From Leucobacter sp. UT-8R-CII-1-4 (lineage in GTDB: Bacteria > Actinomycetota > Actinomycetes > Actinomycetales > Microbacteriaceae), in NCBI RefSeq assembly GCF_030010235.1, contig NZ_JASCRS010000001.1, positions 434,001 to 498,000 of the forward strand: a stretch of DNA of 64,000 bases, written 5' to 3'. Positions within the stretch are counted from its first letter, which is position 1. Each line of letters begins with the position of its first letter. This document shows, piece by piece, positions 33,644 through 40,825 of the stretch. A model generated the notes under the pieces. The model did not search any database. It worked only from the letters and a program-made list of their open reading frames with translations, and was not told the DNA's origin. The translations under genes were made by a program, and so were the position numbers.

Positions 33644-33680
33644 GCCGCGGGTGCGCGTGCAATGCTGGCGCACCCGCGGC
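33644..33680 (-). terminator. Strong intercistronic hairpin between binding protein and ATPase genes
   Basis: Perfect 13-bp stem (GCCGCGGGTGCGC / GCGCACCCGCGGC), 11-base loop, no U-tract. Such hairpins typically keep binding-protein mRNA abundant over downstream transporter genes. Confidence 0.65.
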
Positions 33681-33691
33681 GCGAGCCGCAG

Positions 33692-34669
33692 TTACTGGTT
33701 TGCGATCAGATACTGTTCTGCGTTTTCGCTGGTGACCTCGGTGGTCGGGATCACGGTGTCTTCCACCTTTTCTCCGTTGGCTGCAGCGACGAGCATTTTG
33801 GCATTTGCTTCTGCGATTTGGCGGGTCACTGGAATGAACGCGTAGCGCCAGAATGAGCCGGGTTCTGCGATGATCTTCAGTTCGGCATCGGTCGCGTCGA
33901 GGTTCAGCAGCATCACGCTTTCGTCAGTTGGCGAGACACCCGAGTCGACGAGCGCCTGGTATGCGCCGAGCGCTGGATCGTTCGCAATCGCCAGCCAGAC
34001 CTTCGTCTCTGGGAAGGCGTTCAGCTGGTTCTGTGCAGCGGCATAGCCGTCATCTAGGTTGAGTACCTTGTGCTCGTTGATGTTGAGGTTTAGCCCAGCT
34101 TTGTTCAGGGCTTCCATCATGCCTTCGCCACGTAGTCGGCCAAGATCGGTGTCGGGGTAGCCGAGGAACCCAACGTCTACTTTTGTGTTGCCGTAGGTCT
34201 TTTTGATCCATTCGGCGGCGCGCTCGCCTGCTTTGTAACCGTCTGCTTTGTGGTCAAGTACGACTGCAGCAGTAACCCCGTCCCAGGTGCTGCCGTAGCC
34301 AAGCACTGGAATACCGGCGTCTTGAGCCTGTTGTGTTACCGCAACCATGGCGTCCGATTGTGCGGGGTAGCCCATGATCGCTTTAATGTCTCCGCGCACG
34401 ATCCATGATTCCCAGTCGGCAACTTGGGTGTTGACATCCCACTTTGGATCGTCGGTAACGAAGTCGTATCCGGCTTCGTTCACCACGTCCTCCATGAACG
34501 GCAGCATGTCGTTCCAGATTTGAATGTCCAGCCCAGCGAAGCTCATGGCGACGGCACCCTTTGAGTCTTCAGAACCGCTGCCACCGGCGCCAGTGGCGCA
34601 TCCGGAAAGAGCGAGTGCTGCGACTGCTGCGAGAGATACTGCGCTGAGCGCACGACGTAGATGTTTCAT
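33692..34669 (-). CDS. Sugar-type ABC transporter substrate-binding lipoprotein
   Basis: A 325-residue lipoprotein with lipobox ALSGC near residue 24 and the periplasmic-binding-protein type I fold (Peripla_BP_4): VAMSFAGLDIQIWNDM, IMGYPAQSDAMVAVTQQAQDAGIPVLGYG, DLGRLRGEGMMEALN, VWLAIANDPALGAYQAL. Ligand not identifiable. AAAGGAG before the ATG. It is the first gene of the operon, with a palindrome at its promoter matching the one upstream of the amidohydrolase gene at 37234. Confidence 0.94.
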   Translation of the reverse strand: MKHLRRALSAVSLAAVAALALSGCATGAGGSGSEDSKGAVAMSFAGLDIQIWNDMLPFMEDVVNEAGYDFVTDDPKWDVNTQVADWESWIVRGDIKAIMGYPAQSDAMVAVTQQAQDAGIPVLGYGSTWDGVTAAVVLDHKADGYKAGERAAEWIKKTYGNTKVDVGFLGYPDTDLGRLRGEGMMEALNKAGLNLNINEHKVLNLDDGYAAAQNQLNAFPETKVWLAIANDPALGAYQALVDSGVSPTDESVMLLNLDATDAELKIIAEPGSFWRYAFIPVTRQIAEANAKMLVAAANGEKVEDTVIPTTEVTSENAEQYLIANQ

Positions 34670-34760
34670 GTTTCGGCTCCTTTGCTCGAGCAGAAAACGT
34701 CACTTCGTTTTCAATCAGATCAGCCATTGATCGTTGATTGAGCGGCCCCGGGCTGCATTA

Positions 34761-34776
34761 GCGGGAACGTTCCTGC
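34761..34776. promoter_or_regulatory. Predicted LacI-family operator, ABC operon
   Basis: GCGGGAACGTTCCTGC, a 16-bp palindrome with one mismatch and a central CG, as in LacI operators. It lies nine bases after the -10 and matches the operator at 37313-37328. Confidence 0.75.
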
Positions 34777-34783
34777 AAATGTG

Positions 34784-34814
34784 ATGTTAGCACGGCAAAT
34801 GGATTGTGTTGCAA
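34784..34814 (-). promoter_or_regulatory. Promoter of the sugar-type ABC operon
   Basis: Minus strand -35 TTGCAA (34809-34814), 19-base spacer, -10 TAACAT (34784-34789). The operator covers the initial transcribed region. Confidence 0.5.
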
Positions 34815-34817
34815 GAA

Positions 34818-34841
34818 CTTTTTGTGAGGTGAGACAAAAAG
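34818..34841 (-). terminator. Hairpin, possible terminator of the LacI gene
   Basis: Perfect 8-bp A/T-rich stem ending in T5 (CTTTTTGT/ACAAAAAG), about 140 bases beyond the LacI stop and just upstream of the ABC promoter. Confidence 0.4.
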
Positions 34842-34977
34842 CCAAGTCACGAGAAAAACTTGCACCCGCGAACCCATCAAAAACCAGACCTTGCTGGCAC
34901 GAATCGAGCAGGCCTCGTCACGCAGCACATCGCCCGAAAGACGAAGCTACTGACCCCAGTTCCTTGCCGAAGCCAGG

Positions 34978-36024
34978 CTAAACTTCTGGCAACAAGAGCT
35001 GAGGCGCACGCCCCGGCACCAGCAGTGAGATCTCGTGGTTCACCCGGGCTTCAAAGCCGGTGGCGGTAGCGCCGTCCGATCCCCCGTGCGCAACCTCTTC
35101 GCTGTCAATAAAATCAGTCAGCATCTTTGCCGCTTTTCGGCCGAACGACTGTGCGTTCAATTCGACCGACATGAGCCGATCGACACCCTGCTCCGTCACC
35201 GGATCGGCCGCAAGGGCGGCGACCCAGAGCGAGTGGCCGTAGCGCTGTTGGTACCGCCGCGCGAGCGGGCCAGCTACACCCTGCTGAACCACCAGCAGGC
35301 CATCGACATCGGCATGAACTCCCAATTGCTCGACCATCTGATCAAGCTCATCTGCGCTTGGCCAGAAGCTTGTTTGCAACACGAGCGGGTGCACTCCGAG
35401 CGACTGCATTTTGGCAAGGTAGATGTCGAGCACTTCTTTTGCCCAGAGCGGAGCAAACTCTTTACTGAGCGTGACAATTGCGGGACGCCGCACGCCTTCT
35501 GCCCGCAATTGGTCAAGCACGGGCCCCGTGAACAGATCTTGACCGCCGGAATACTGACCCCGCACGAGCCCGCGTTGCTCTGGCGAGAGCGCACCAACGG
35601 CAACAAGCGGCACACCCGCCTTCGCGCTCTCGGCGATAAACGGATCGTTTGGTGCCGGGTCGAGCACCAAAATTCCGTCAGCCCAGAGACTGCGTCTGCG
35701 CGGATGCCACCGGTTCTCGGTGAGCACCGTGAGGTCAAGACTTAAATCAGCAGCGTGCTCCATCACACCGAACACAAACTGCATGTAGAAGTTTCGAGCA
35801 TGACTGTTCGGAAAAAGATGCAGACCAATGCTCTGGGATTTGCTGCCACGAAGTCGCTGAGCGGCCTGGTTTGAAACGTAGCCGAGCCGTTCTGCCGCTT
35901 CGGAAACTTGCTCGCGAGTTGCTTCGGAGACACGCCCATTGCCGTGTAGCGCGGAGGACACCGTCGTTTTCGAGATGCCAAGCTCACGCGCGATATCAAC
36001 AATTGTTACCGGCCTGCCTATCAC
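34978..36024 (-). CDS. LacI family transcriptional regulator
   Basis: A 348-residue regulator. The N-terminal DNA-binding domain is VTIVDIARELGISKTTVSSALHGNGRVSEATREQV with hinge helix AAQRLRG; the rest is a sugar-binding-protein-like effector domain. GTG at 36024 is chosen: TATGCT ends six bases upstream, and the HTH begins at once. It lies between the ABC operon and the amidohydrolase gene, both of which carry the same palindrome at their promoters, so it most likely represses both. Effector unknown. Confidence 0.93.
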   Translation of the reverse strand: MIGRPVTIVDIARELGISKTTVSSALHGNGRVSEATREQVSEAAERLGYVSNQAAQRLRGSKSQSIGLHLFPNSHARNFYMQFVFGVMEHAADLSLDLTVLTENRWHPRRRSLWADGILVLDPAPNDPFIAESAKAGVPLVAVGALSPEQRGLVRGQYSGGQDLFTGPVLDQLRAEGVRRPAIVTLSKEFAPLWAKEVLDIYLAKMQSLGVHPLVLQTSFWPSADELDQMVEQLGVHADVDGLLVVQQGVAGPLARRYQQRYGHSLWVAALAADPVTEQGVDRLMSVELNAQSFGRKAAKMLTDFIDSEEVAHGGSDGATATGFEARVNHEISLLVPGRAPQLLLPEV

Positions 36025-36030
36025 GCCTCC

Positions 36031-36036
36031 AGCATA
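36031..36036 (-). promoter_or_regulatory. -10 box of a probable leaderless promoter (LacI gene)
   Basis: TATGCT on the minus strand, six bases before the GTG at 36024. Confidence 0.5.
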
Positions 36037-36063
36037 GTGACGTGCAAACGATTCACGCAGGAC

Positions 36064-36100
36064 CACTTCTGCCAGCAGTAAAAGACCACTGGCAGAAGTG
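36064..36100 (-). terminator. Terminator hairpin after the amidohydrolase gene
   Basis: Perfect 12-bp stem CACTTCTGCCAG/CTGGCAGAAGTG, 13-base loop, directly after the stop at 36110; no clear U-tract. Confidence 0.7.
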
Positions 36101-36109
36101 ATGCGCGAA

Positions 36110-37234
36110 TTAGTCGACGATCATGCCGAGCGCCCTGGCGAGCAAAGCCGACTGTTCGATCGTGTCTTTCTGCGCAGCAGTAAGCTCGTGCGCTGGCGAT
36201 TCCCCGACCGAAATGTCCACGGGGTCTTCAACGCCCGTTTCAATTCCGGTCAATGCTTCGAGTACGGCCAGGCCACAAAACGGCACATGCACAGGTGAAT
36301 ATCCACCCTCGTGGGAGAACACAATTTTGCCACCGCACACCTCGTCGGCTACCGCAATCAGTTTTTCAGCCATTTGCTTGAAGCCGGCGGCGGTTACGGT
36401 CATTCTGCCGAGCGGGTCAAACGCAGATGGGTCGAAACCGCTCGAAACCATAATCAGATCTGGCTTGAACGCTCGTATCGCCGGCAGCGCAACCTCATCG
36501 ACCACCTCAAGATATGCGCCGTTTCCGCACCCGGCGGGCAATGGCACATTGATGTTTCGACCGGCTCCTGCTTCTTCACCACGCTCAGTGACAAGACCAC
36601 TATCGGTGGGAAAGAGTCGATCTTGGTGCACCGAGATGGCCAACACATTCGGATCGTTCCAGTAAATCTTTTGCGCACCATTGCCGTGATGTACGTCATA
36701 GTCAAAGATCGCGACTCGCTGCACCTTTCCAGCCGCACGCAGTGCCTCAATCGCAACCGGCACATTTGCGAACAGGCAGTAGCCGCGGCCCTGGTCTGGT
36801 TCAGCATGGTGCCCTGGCGGGCGCACAAGCGCGTAGGCGTTGTCTACGAGACCGTCCATCACAGCCTCGGCCGCGGCGAGCGTGCCGCCAGCAGCCAACT
36901 TTGCGATCTCAAACGAGCCCCGCCCGAATGGCGAAAAGCCATCGCCGGCATCCCCTCCGGCATCATCGGATTGGGTTCGAATGCGATCCACATGCCCTGC
37001 GGTGTGCACCCGCAACAGGTCTTCTTCAGACACCTGACGCGCAGGTACGCGAGTCAGGTTGCCAATCATTCCCGAGACCTCGACAAGAGCGGCCATTCGC
37101 GCTTTTGATTCTGGGCTCTCGAAGTTTTTAAATGGTTGCACGTATCCACCCGAGGGAAATAGCCCTGCGTGGGTGCCGGTGTCATGCCAGGCATAACGCT
37201 CATCCCACACGTATCCGGTACGTCGTTGCTTCAT
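36110..37234 (-). CDS. Class II histone deacetylase family protein / acetylpolyamine amidohydrolase-like
   Basis: A 374-residue zinc amidohydrolase of the arginase-deacetylase superfamily. Active-site motifs: VRPPGHHAEPDQGRGYCLFANV (tandem histidines), FDYDVHHGNGAQ (Asp/His zinc ligands), MVSSGFDPSAFDPLG (second Asp) and a C-terminal EGGYSP. Bacterial members deacetylate acetylpolyamines or other acetylamides; the substrate here is not known. AAAGGAG precedes the ATG. The operator GCGGGAACGTTCCCGC and promoter upstream are shared with the ABC operon, which suggests the transporter imports an acetylated amine or amino-sugar that this enzyme deacetylates (inference). Confidence 0.92.
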   Translation of the reverse strand: MKQRRTGYVWDERYAWHDTGTHAGLFPSGGYVQPFKNFESPESKARMAALVEVSGMIGNLTRVPARQVSEEDLLRVHTAGHVDRIRTQSDDAGGDAGDGFSPFGRGSFEIAKLAAGGTLAAAEAVMDGLVDNAYALVRPPGHHAEPDQGRGYCLFANVPVAIEALRAAGKVQRVAIFDYDVHHGNGAQKIYWNDPNVLAISVHQDRLFPTDSGLVTERGEEAGAGRNINVPLPAGCGNGAYLEVVDEVALPAIRAFKPDLIMVSSGFDPSAFDPLGRMTVTAAGFKQMAEKLIAVADEVCGGKIVFSHEGGYSPVHVPFCGLAVLEALTGIETGVEDPVDISVGESPAHELTAAQKDTIEQSALLARALGMIVD

Positions 37235-37312
37235 AATCTGCAGCTCCTTTGCTCAAATCAGGGGCGTGGCCGCGCCAATCAGGAGCGAAGAATTGCCCAT
37301 ATTTTGATCGAC

Positions 37313-37328
37313 GCGGGAACGTTCCCGC
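37313..37328. promoter_or_regulatory. Predicted LacI-family operator, amidohydrolase gene
   Basis: GCGGGAACGTTCCCGC, a perfect 16-bp palindrome. With its flank (ATG.GATGTTA) it matches the site at 34761, including distance to the -10. Confidence 0.8.
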
Positions 37329-37335
37329 ATATGCG

Positions 37336-37363
37336 ATGTTACCGCACACAACGCGTAGCGCAA
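37336..37363 (-). promoter_or_regulatory. Promoter of the amidohydrolase gene
   Basis: Minus strand -35 TTGCGC (37358-37363), 16-base spacer, -10 TAACAT (37336-37341), same -10 as the ABC operon. Confidence 0.55.
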
Positions 37364-37393
37364 GCACATAAGCGTGCTGACAGCCGCGCAAGG

Positions 37394-37399
37394 TAAGCT
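37394..37399 (+). promoter_or_regulatory. -10 box of a probable leaderless promoter (xseB)
   Basis: TAAGCT, seven bases before the ATG at 37407. If xseA and xseB were once co-transcribed, this promoter may be a later adaptation. Confidence 0.45.
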
Positions 37400-37406
37400 T
37401 GGTTCC

Positions 37407-37694
37407 ATGTCAGACAACGGCTCGCAGTCGACGAGCGATACGAGCGCGCTCAGTTATGAGCAGGCTCGCGACGAACTCGTTCAGGTAGTGAACCGACTCG
37501 AACAGGGTGGCGCCACTCTAGAAGAGTCGCTACAACTTTGGGAACGCGGCGAAGCACTTGCAGCTCGCTGCGAAGAATGGCTGCTTGGCGCCCGAAAGCG
37601 ACTCGAAGCCGCCCGTGCTGGCGATCCAGCGAGCGAAAACGATACTGCCGACGCCGGTAGCGAAACAAATGGCCCGATCGGAGGCGACCGCTAG
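37407..37694 (+). CDS. xseB: Exodeoxyribonuclease VII small subunit
   Basis: A 95-residue subunit of exonuclease VII. Core: [45 protein letters not shown], the typical three-helix XseB pattern, then an acidic tail. The ATG at 37407 is preferred over one 33 bases earlier because of the TAAGCT box. It is separated from xseA by the sugar-transport/LacI/amidohydrolase module. DUF4245 follows after two bases. Confidence 0.95.
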   Translation: MSDNGSQSTSDTSALSYEQARDELVQVVNRLEQGGATLEESLQLWERGEALAARCEEWLLGARKRLEAARAGDPASENDTADAGSETNGPIGGDR

Positions 37695-37696
37695 AC

Positions 37697-38392
37697 ATGG
37701 CGGAGAAGCAAAAGCGACCAGTAATCGTCGCAGAACTTGGTCGGCCAGAAACCGCCTCGGAGACTGCATCACGTAAGGCTGAACAGAGCCGCCTGTACAA
37801 GCAGCGCAAAACCGTGAACAACCTCGTCTTCTCACTGCTTGTCAGCGTCGCGCTGATGGTGGTTATCGTGCTGATCGTGCCGCGCGGCACCGATCAGTGG
37901 AGCGATCACCAAGTGAACGTTGCCGAGGCAGCCCAGCAGAACGAAGCGAACGCCGCTCGGCCACTCGTGACGCCGAATGTGCCAGAGTCTTGGAAAGCCA
38001 AGCAAGCAATGATTCGTACCGAAAAAGGTACCGACATTCTTTACTGGTACATCAGCTACACCACCGAAAACAACGCGTTCGCTGCAGTCACCCAGGCCTT
38101 CACCAAGGGTGGCGACAACGTGAACGACACGTGGATCGGCCAGCAGCTCGAGGCGCAGCAGCCCACCGGCACCGAGAACATTGGCGGGCTTGAGTGGACC
38201 GTCTACGACCATCCGAAACGTAGCGCCGATGAGAGCAATATGATTTTCGGCCTACAGACCCAGGTCGGCAACAACACCCTGCTGGTGTATGGCACCGACC
38301 GGCCAGAAGTGCTGCGCACCCTCGCAGCCGATATCGCCACCCAAGCGAAGACGCTCGGGCTCGATGCTGGCATCGAATCTGACAACCAGTAA
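37697..38392 (+). CDS. DUF4245 domain-containing membrane protein
   Basis: A 231-residue protein with one membrane helix near residues 38-58 (NNLVFSLLVSVALMVVIVLIVP) and an extracellular DUF4245 domain (NVPESWKAKQAMIRTEKGTDILYWYISYTTENNAFAAVTQA...). Function unknown; the gene commonly sits in this cluster in actinobacteria. Two bases after xseB. Confidence 0.92.
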   Translation: MAEKQKRPVIVAELGRPETASETASRKAEQSRLYKQRKTVNNLVFSLLVSVALMVVIVLIVPRGTDQWSDHQVNVAEAAQQNEANAARPLVTPNVPESWKAKQAMIRTEKGTDILYWYISYTTENNAFAAVTQAFTKGGDNVNDTWIGQQLEAQQPTGTENIGGLEWTVYDHPKRSADESNMIFGLQTQVGNNTLLVYGTDRPEVLRTLAADIATQAKTLGLDAGIESDNQ

Positions 38393-38401
38393 GGAAGCCG
38401 C

Positions 38402-39091
38402 ATGAGCACTGCGCAACGAGTAAGCCCTCAAGAAGCCTGGGAAACCTTTATCGCCGGAAACGAGCGATTCATCACGGGCATTTCAGAGCACCCGAATCAG
38501 AACGTTGAGCGACGATCTGAACTCGTAAATTCGCAGTCTCCAGATGTTGCACTTTTCGGCTGTTCCGACTCACGCCTCGCGGCAGAGATTATCTTTGACT
38601 GTGGTCTTGGCGATCTGTTCATTGCCCGCAACATGGGGCATGTAGTTGCCGAGTCGATCACCGCCTCAATGGAATACGCCGTGCACTATCTCGGTTCAGC
38701 CCTGATTGTGGTACTCGCGCACGACTCCTGCGGCGCAGTCGCTGCCGCGATTGAGCAGTCAAACCGCACCCCGTCGTCGGTCACTGACTCGGTAGCGAAC
38801 ACGCTCGCGCCAGTGCTGCCTTCGGTGCAGCAATACTGGCTGCGTGAGCGCCGCGAAACACCTTACGTTGATGCGTCTTCGGTTGATGCCGATGCCATTG
38901 GCCGAATTCACCTGCGCGCCACCGTTGACCAGCTGCTGCGCTCATCGCAGACGCTGCGCGACGCTGTCGACCGGGGTGATGTTGCAGTTGTCGGTTGCCA
39001 GTACAGCTTGGTTGAAGGTCGAGCAGTGCCCTACATCTCAGTGGGCAAGCTCGAAATCAACTTGGCTGAATCAGACAGTGCAGCCGCCTAA
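38402..39091 (+). CDS. Beta-class carbonic anhydrase
   Basis: Interconverts CO2 and bicarbonate. 229 residues; zinc ligands and helper residues lie in FGCSDSRLAAE (Cys, Asp, Arg) and VLAHDSCGAV (His, Cys). ARNMGHV between them and TDSVANTLAPVLPSV are typical. AAGGA lies seven bases before the ATG. Cluster position beside fumC. Confidence 0.95.
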   Translation: MSTAQRVSPQEAWETFIAGNERFITGISEHPNQNVERRSELVNSQSPDVALFGCSDSRLAAEIIFDCGLGDLFIARNMGHVVAESITASMEYAVHYLGSALIVVLAHDSCGAVAAAIEQSNRTPSSVTDSVANTLAPVLPSVQQYWLRERRETPYVDASSVDADAIGRIHLRATVDQLLRSSQTLRDAVDRGDVAVVGCQYSLVEGRAVPYISVGKLEINLAESDSAAA

Positions 39092-39139
39092 CCAGTTCCT
39101 TCCACATACGTCTCAGAAATCTACAAACAAAGGATGACA

Positions 39140-40543
39140 GTGACTGAAATCGAGTACCGCATTGAGCATGACACCATGGGTGAAGTGCGCGTGCCAAAGA
39201 ATGCTCTCTACGCAGCTCAGACGCAGCGTGCGGTAGAGAACTTCCCGATCTCGGGCTCGGGTCTTGAGCCCGCTCAGATCGTGGCACTTGCTCGCATCAA
39301 GCGCGCCGCGGCAATCGCGAACAAGGAGCTCGGCATCCTTGACGGCGCGATTGCAGACGCAATCGTTGCTGCAGCTGATGAGGTTATCGCCGGTGCACAC
39401 CACGACCAGTTCCCGGTAGACACCTACCAGACCGGTTCGGGCACCTCCTCGAACATGAACACCAACGAAGTGCTCGCAACTCTCGCGACCAAGCACCTCG
39501 GTGCACCAGTGCACCCGAACGATCACGTGAACGCTTCACAGTCTTCGAACGACGTGTTCCCAACCTCGGTTCACATCGCTGTTACCGGCGCGCTCATCGA
39601 GCAGCTGAAGCCAGCGCTTGCACACCTCGCGACCGCGCTCGAAGAGAAGGCTGAACTGTGGAAGACCGCAGTAAAGTCGGGCCGCACCCACCTCATGGAT
39701 GCCACCCCGGTCACCCTCGGCCAGGAGTTCGGCGGATTCGCTGCACAGATCCGCTACGGCATCGAGCGTATTGACGCGGCACTCCCCCGCGTTGCAGAGG
39801 TGCCACAGGGCGGCACCGCTGTCGGCACCGGCATCAACACTCCACTCGGTTTCCCCGAGAAGGTCATTGCTGAGATCGCTGCTTCGAGTGGCCTGCCCAT
39901 CACCGAGGCACGCAATCACTTCGAGGCTCAGGCAAACCGCGACGGCCTGGTTGAGGCATCGGGCGCACTGCGCACCATTGCTGTCTCGCTGACGAAGATC
40001 AACAACGACATCCGCTGGATGGGCTCGGGTCCAAACACCGGTCTTGCCGAGCTGCACATTCCTGATCTGCAGCCAGGCTCGTCGATCATGCCAGGCAAGG
40101 TGAACCCTGTGGTTCCCGAGGCTGTGCTGATGGTTTGCGCACGTGTCATCGGAAACGACGCAACCATTGCATGGGCTGGCGCTTCGGGTTCGTTCGAGCT
40201 CAACGTGCAGATCCCAGTTATGGGCACCGCCCTGCTCGAGTCGATCCGCCTGCTCTCGAACGCTTCGATCGTGCTCGCAGACAAGACCATCGCAGGCCTT
40301 GAGGCAAACCTTGAGCGTGCAGCGGCTCTCGCAGGTATGAGCCCATCAACGGTCACCCCGCTGAACCGTCTGATCGGCTACGAAGCTGCAGCGAAGATCG
40401 CAAAGCACTCGGTTGCCAAGGGCATTACCGTGCGCGAGGCAGTTGTCGATCTCGGCTATGTCGAGCGTGGCGAGGTTACCGAAGCTGACCTCGACAAGGC
40501 ACTCGATCTGCTGTCGATGACCCACCCAGGCGTCGCCAAGTAG
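39140..40543 (+). CDS. fumC: Class II fumarate hydratase
   Basis: TCA cycle enzyme, fumarate to malate, about 467 residues. Signature [11 protein letters not shown], substrate residues in [14 protein letters not shown] and [17 protein letters not shown] favour GTG at 39140, six bases after AAAGG; the ATG at 39134 touches the ribosome site and would add only two residues. A strong terminator follows. Confidence 0.97.
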   Translation: MTEIEYRIEHDTMGEVRVPKNALYAAQTQRAVENFPISGSGLEPAQIVALARIKRAAAIANKELGILDGAIADAIVAAADEVIAGAHHDQFPVDTYQTGSGTSSNMNTNEVLATLATKHLGAPVHPNDHVNASQSSNDVFPTSVHIAVTGALIEQLKPALAHLATALEEKAELWKTAVKSGRTHLMDATPVTLGQEFGGFAAQIRYGIERIDAALPRVAEVPQGGTAVGTGINTPLGFPEKVIAEIAASSGLPITEARNHFEAQANRDGLVEASGALRTIAVSLTKINNDIRWMGSGPNTGLAELHIPDLQPGSSIMPGKVNPVVPEAVLMVCARVIGNDATIAWAGASGSFELNVQIPVMGTALLESIRLLSNASIVLADKTIAGLEANLERAAALAGMSPSTVTPLNRLIGYEAAAKIAKHSVAKGITVREAVVDLGYVERGEVTEADLDKALDLLSMTHPGVAK

Positions 40544-40555
40544 GTTATTTCAGAC

Positions 40556-40600
40556 AAAGGGGCCCGTTCACTGCGCTAGGCGTAGTGAACGGGCCCCTTT
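40556..40600 (+). terminator. Strong terminator after fumC
   Basis: Stem AAAGGGGCCCGTTCACT / AGTGAACGGGCCCCTTT, short loop, T-rich end. Confidence 0.9.
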
Positions 40601-40825
40601 CTGCGTCTACTCGGCACACTACGTCAACCAATATTTCCCTGCCGTGGCCCATCTGAGTATCTAGCCAGACCTACCTATTTCTCACCTCTCGACCACTCCA
40701 ATTACCACCCTCCCCCATGTTTTGAGGAGACCACGAACCATACTGATCCCTTACACAACCGGTCCGTGTCCACGATCAACGCACCGGCGAATCAAGCATT
40801 ATGTGAACTGTTTCTTGGGGGAACC
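40601..40825. other. Leader region before the secreted protein gene
   Basis: About 225 bases of AT-richer DNA with no gene. A long 5' untranslated region is likely; a ribosome site GGGGGAA lies two bases before the GTG at 40826. No clear promoter. Confidence 0.4.

Larger units (their letters stand above)
34670..34977. other. Regulatory gap between LacI and binding-protein genes
   Basis: 308 bases with no gene. Holds the ABC operon promoter and operator (34761-34814), a 90-base leader with a ribosome site, and a hairpin that probably ends lacI-type transcription. Confidence 0.6.

Noticed and set aside
40766-40825. Earlier ATG for the secreted repeat protein
   Set aside because: It would place 20 unlikely residues before the signal peptide; GGGGGAA directly precedes the GTG at 40826.
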